Made by a program: the position numbers and the translations under genes. This document shows, in pieces, positions 63,201 to 64,000 of a stretch of 64,000 nucleotides of DNA. Source of the DNA: Stratiolaelaps scimitus (Eukaryota; Arthropoda; Arachnida; Mesostigmata; Laelapidae); NCBI GenBank assembly GCA_019614645.1, contig JABWDB010000005.1, forward strand, positions 5,922,001-5,986,000. The letters are read 5' to 3'. Positions within the stretch are counted from its first letter, which is position 1. Every line of letters begins with the position of its first letter. A model generated the notes under the pieces. That model was not told where the DNA came from. It did no database searches and was given only the letters and a program-made list of their open reading frames with translations.

Positions 63201-64000
63201 GCTCCACTCGAATAACGACGGTGGCTGTCGCAAATCGAACAAAGAGCCTTGCGTTGCAGTATTCGACATTCATCCACAACAAATGGGTATGGTAGTGAGA
63301 CTAGACAGGGAAGGACCGCGGGGCTGAATTGCTGGTTGGCCATAGAGATACACAGAGGCGTAATAATAGCAGGCCTACGTACAGATCAACGGGACTGGTG
63401 ACATCATCTTAAAATTCATACATAGGTGGTTGGACAATAAACTCTGTAAGTGTACGTTCCACAACCCAAACCTGACGGTGTGGAGACGCCGTTATGCATA
63501 AATATGTAAAACAAAAAATTGTTGAGGTTAATTTTTTTCACAGCTTTTGTTCGATCGATTGTTGCTAGTTGGCACAGCTATATTTCGAAACGCTGGGATC
63601 CCTCCCATCCGGGACGGTGAGGACGCTCGAAATGACGCCGAATGACACACTCCATACAAATGACATGTAGCTTTTTTTTTACGGGGTTAAGGTCTAAAAT
63701 CCATCATGGAGCCACACCTGGCTACACGGCTGAAACCACGTACTTGTAATGTATTAATAGCTGCTTTCCTCTTGGGGTTGGATGAAGTTGTAGGAATCGG
63801 TCGACTCCGTGATAGCTCTTTAGCTCGAGTAGCTCAGCGCCTCCCAGCGGGTAGAAGACCACCAGACCCGTCAGTGCGGCTATCAAGATGAGCGCCGCGA
63901 GGACCAAACAGCAGATACGTAGCGGGCGAAGCAATCCTCGTCCCGAGTTGGACAGGCAGTTGCTGCAGCAGCAGGGGTTGTATCCTGAGCCATCGGGTCG
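60034..64000 (-). CDS. ATP1B: Na+/K+-ATPase beta subunit, divergent, 4 exons, 5' end outside window
   Basis: This is the span of a - strand gene. Coding parts, in order of translation, are 64000-63744 (continuing beyond the edge), 62843-62652, 62379-62184 and 60258-60034. All three junctions are GT/AG and phase-consistent, giving about 289 residues visible; family members have about 280-320. The product is the type II glycoprotein partner of the P-type Na+/K+ pump, needed for folding, delivery and K+ affinity. The six extracellular cysteines appear in family order: TDC, KQC, the C of the ECSSE segment, PCVFLQ, DCFGN and VTC. LDDLLARY, NYGYDRGKPCVF, QENMG, PPLIAVQF and VHFNLLIE are typical landmarks. 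The membrane-anchor exon differs from the usual aromatic-rich anchor. A Tc1-like transposon sits in the last intron, in opposite orientation. Confidence 0.82.
60666..60812 (+). repeat. Left inverted repeat of the Tc1-like element
   Basis: Starts AGTAGCAATG next to TA. Inner landmarks are TCAAGAATATTCCAC, GACATTTGATATC and GACAAAATGATAGCCCAG. The reverse complement of 61908-62064 matches it with substitutions and small gaps. Confidence 0.8.
60902..61895 (+). pseudogene. Tc1-like transposase pseudogene
   Basis: Coding relics run in several frames with at least three internal stops (for example at 60944 and 61376). The DNA-binding half is at 60902-61130, the catalytic half at about 61331-61895. 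The expected first catalytic Asp in the FSxEKRFN block is Val. The second Asp (QQDN) and the Glu (IIENLW) are intact but separated by 106 bases instead of 105. No active protein can be made from this copy. Confidence 0.82.
61908..62064 (-). repeat. Right inverted repeat of the Tc1-like element
   Basis: On the reverse strand it reads AGTAGCAATGAAGTTTCGCG, then TCAAGAATATTCCAC, GACATTTGATATCGG and ACAAAATGGTAGCCCAGTG. It mirrors the left repeat and ends next to TA at 62065. Confidence 0.8.
62184..62379 (-). CDS. ATPase beta-like gene, ectodomain exon with GYDRGKPCVFLQ
   Basis: The acceptor is GATCTCAACAG and the donor TATAAG|GTACGA. One base completes an Arg codon, then ECSSESNYGYDRGKPCVFLQ, later DTVAVDCFGNTVVDQENMG and VYTPDPGYK. 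In known family members the corresponding stretches are NxxYxxxxPCxxLKLN and WVSCEGExxxDxENxG, carrying one cysteine of the second bridge pair and one of the third. Spacing and Cys placement agree. Confidence 0.85.
62652..62843 (-). CDS. ATPase beta-like gene, ectodomain exon with LDDLLARY
   Basis: The acceptor is CTCTGCACAG and the donor GACCG|GTGCGT. After one base it encodes HGASKGDQLDW, VLVKELDDLLARYDL, NPNLTDCSSARP and HKQCLFDIRHIDR. Beta subunits have a W-x(n)-S/E-L-D-D-L/F-L-x-x-Y motif followed by the first extracellular disulfide (NC...xxC), which fits. An N-glycosylation site (NLT) immediately precedes the first Cys. Confidence 0.82.
62844..63743 (-). other. First visible intron of the ATPase beta-like gene
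   Basis: A 900-base intron bounded by GTACGT and GCACAG on the - strand. No repeat or additional exon recognised. Confidence 0.65.
63744..64000 (-). CDS. ATPase beta-like gene: cytoplasmic N-part, membrane anchor, start of ectodomain
   Basis: The exon is open to the window edge, so the start codon is not seen. Reading from the edge it gives NPCCCSNCLSNSGRGLLRP, a helix of about 23 residues (ICCLVLAALILIAALTGLVV), then FYPLGGAELL and later PRGKQLLIHY. The donor is ACAA|GTACGT, and the split Lys codon is completed by the next exon. QLLIHYK sits where known beta subunits have S-T-L-I-x-Y-K. The cysteine-rich run before the helix could be palmitoylated. Assignment to the same gene rests on phase, adjacency and this short match. 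Confidence 0.65.

Noticed and set aside
1..64000. CRISPR array, operon, prophage or other prokaryotic system
   Set aside because: No regularly spaced repeats, no dense same-strand genes, and clear spliceosomal exons; the window is eukaryotic.

Overview
This is a window of animal nuclear DNA, most likely from an arthropod. A mite, tick or other chelicerate is possible, but that is a guess. The eukaryotic character is clear: coding exons are 120-600 bp, bounded by GT/AG splice sites with matching phases, and separated by introns of 0.1 to about 14 kb. There are many (TA)n and (CT)n microsatellites, tRNA-derived SINEs, a decayed LINE and a decayed Tc1-like DNA transposon. I see no bacterial operons, rRNA, CRISPR array or functional tRNA gene.

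Two protein-coding genes can be reconstructed. The first is on the + strand, from 26173 (or further upstream) to 48412. Nine consecutive exons join in one frame and encode about 726 residues of a single-pass membrane protein. The order is two or three beta-rich extracellular modules, one thrombospondin type-1 repeat (TSP1), a CUB-like module, one transmembrane helix, and a proline-, serine- and basic-rich cytoplasmic tail. The modules before the TSP1 resemble vertebrate THSD1. The CUB-like module between TSP1 and membrane is not part of the vertebrate THSD1 layout as I know it. The first coding exon(s), with the signal peptide, were not found. A GC-rich stretch with a TATA box at 24.3-25.6 kb is a plausible but unproven promoter region.

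The second gene is on the - strand, from beyond the right edge (64000) to 60034. Four exons encode nearly all of a divergent Na+/K+-ATPase beta subunit: membrane anchor, extracellular domain with the family's six cysteines, and C-terminus. The two genes converge, with about 11.6 kb between their stop codons.

Mobile DNA: four copies of one tRNA-derived SINE lie at 14.2, 19.9, 22.7 and 23.5 kb. A LINE reverse-transcriptase relic lies in the intron just before the TSP1 exon. An inactivated Tc1-like element (60666-62064, TA duplication, long inverted repeats) lies in the last intron of the ATPase gene. Smaller structures include a 25-bp-arm hairpin (4.8 kb), two adjacent perfect hairpins (13.3 kb) and several short tandem duplications.

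From 1 to about 24.3 kb, and from 26.7 to 40.4 kb (one long intron), I could recognise no gene. The longer open frames there sit in GC-rich DNA, overlap on both strands and lack recognisable domains, so I left them out.
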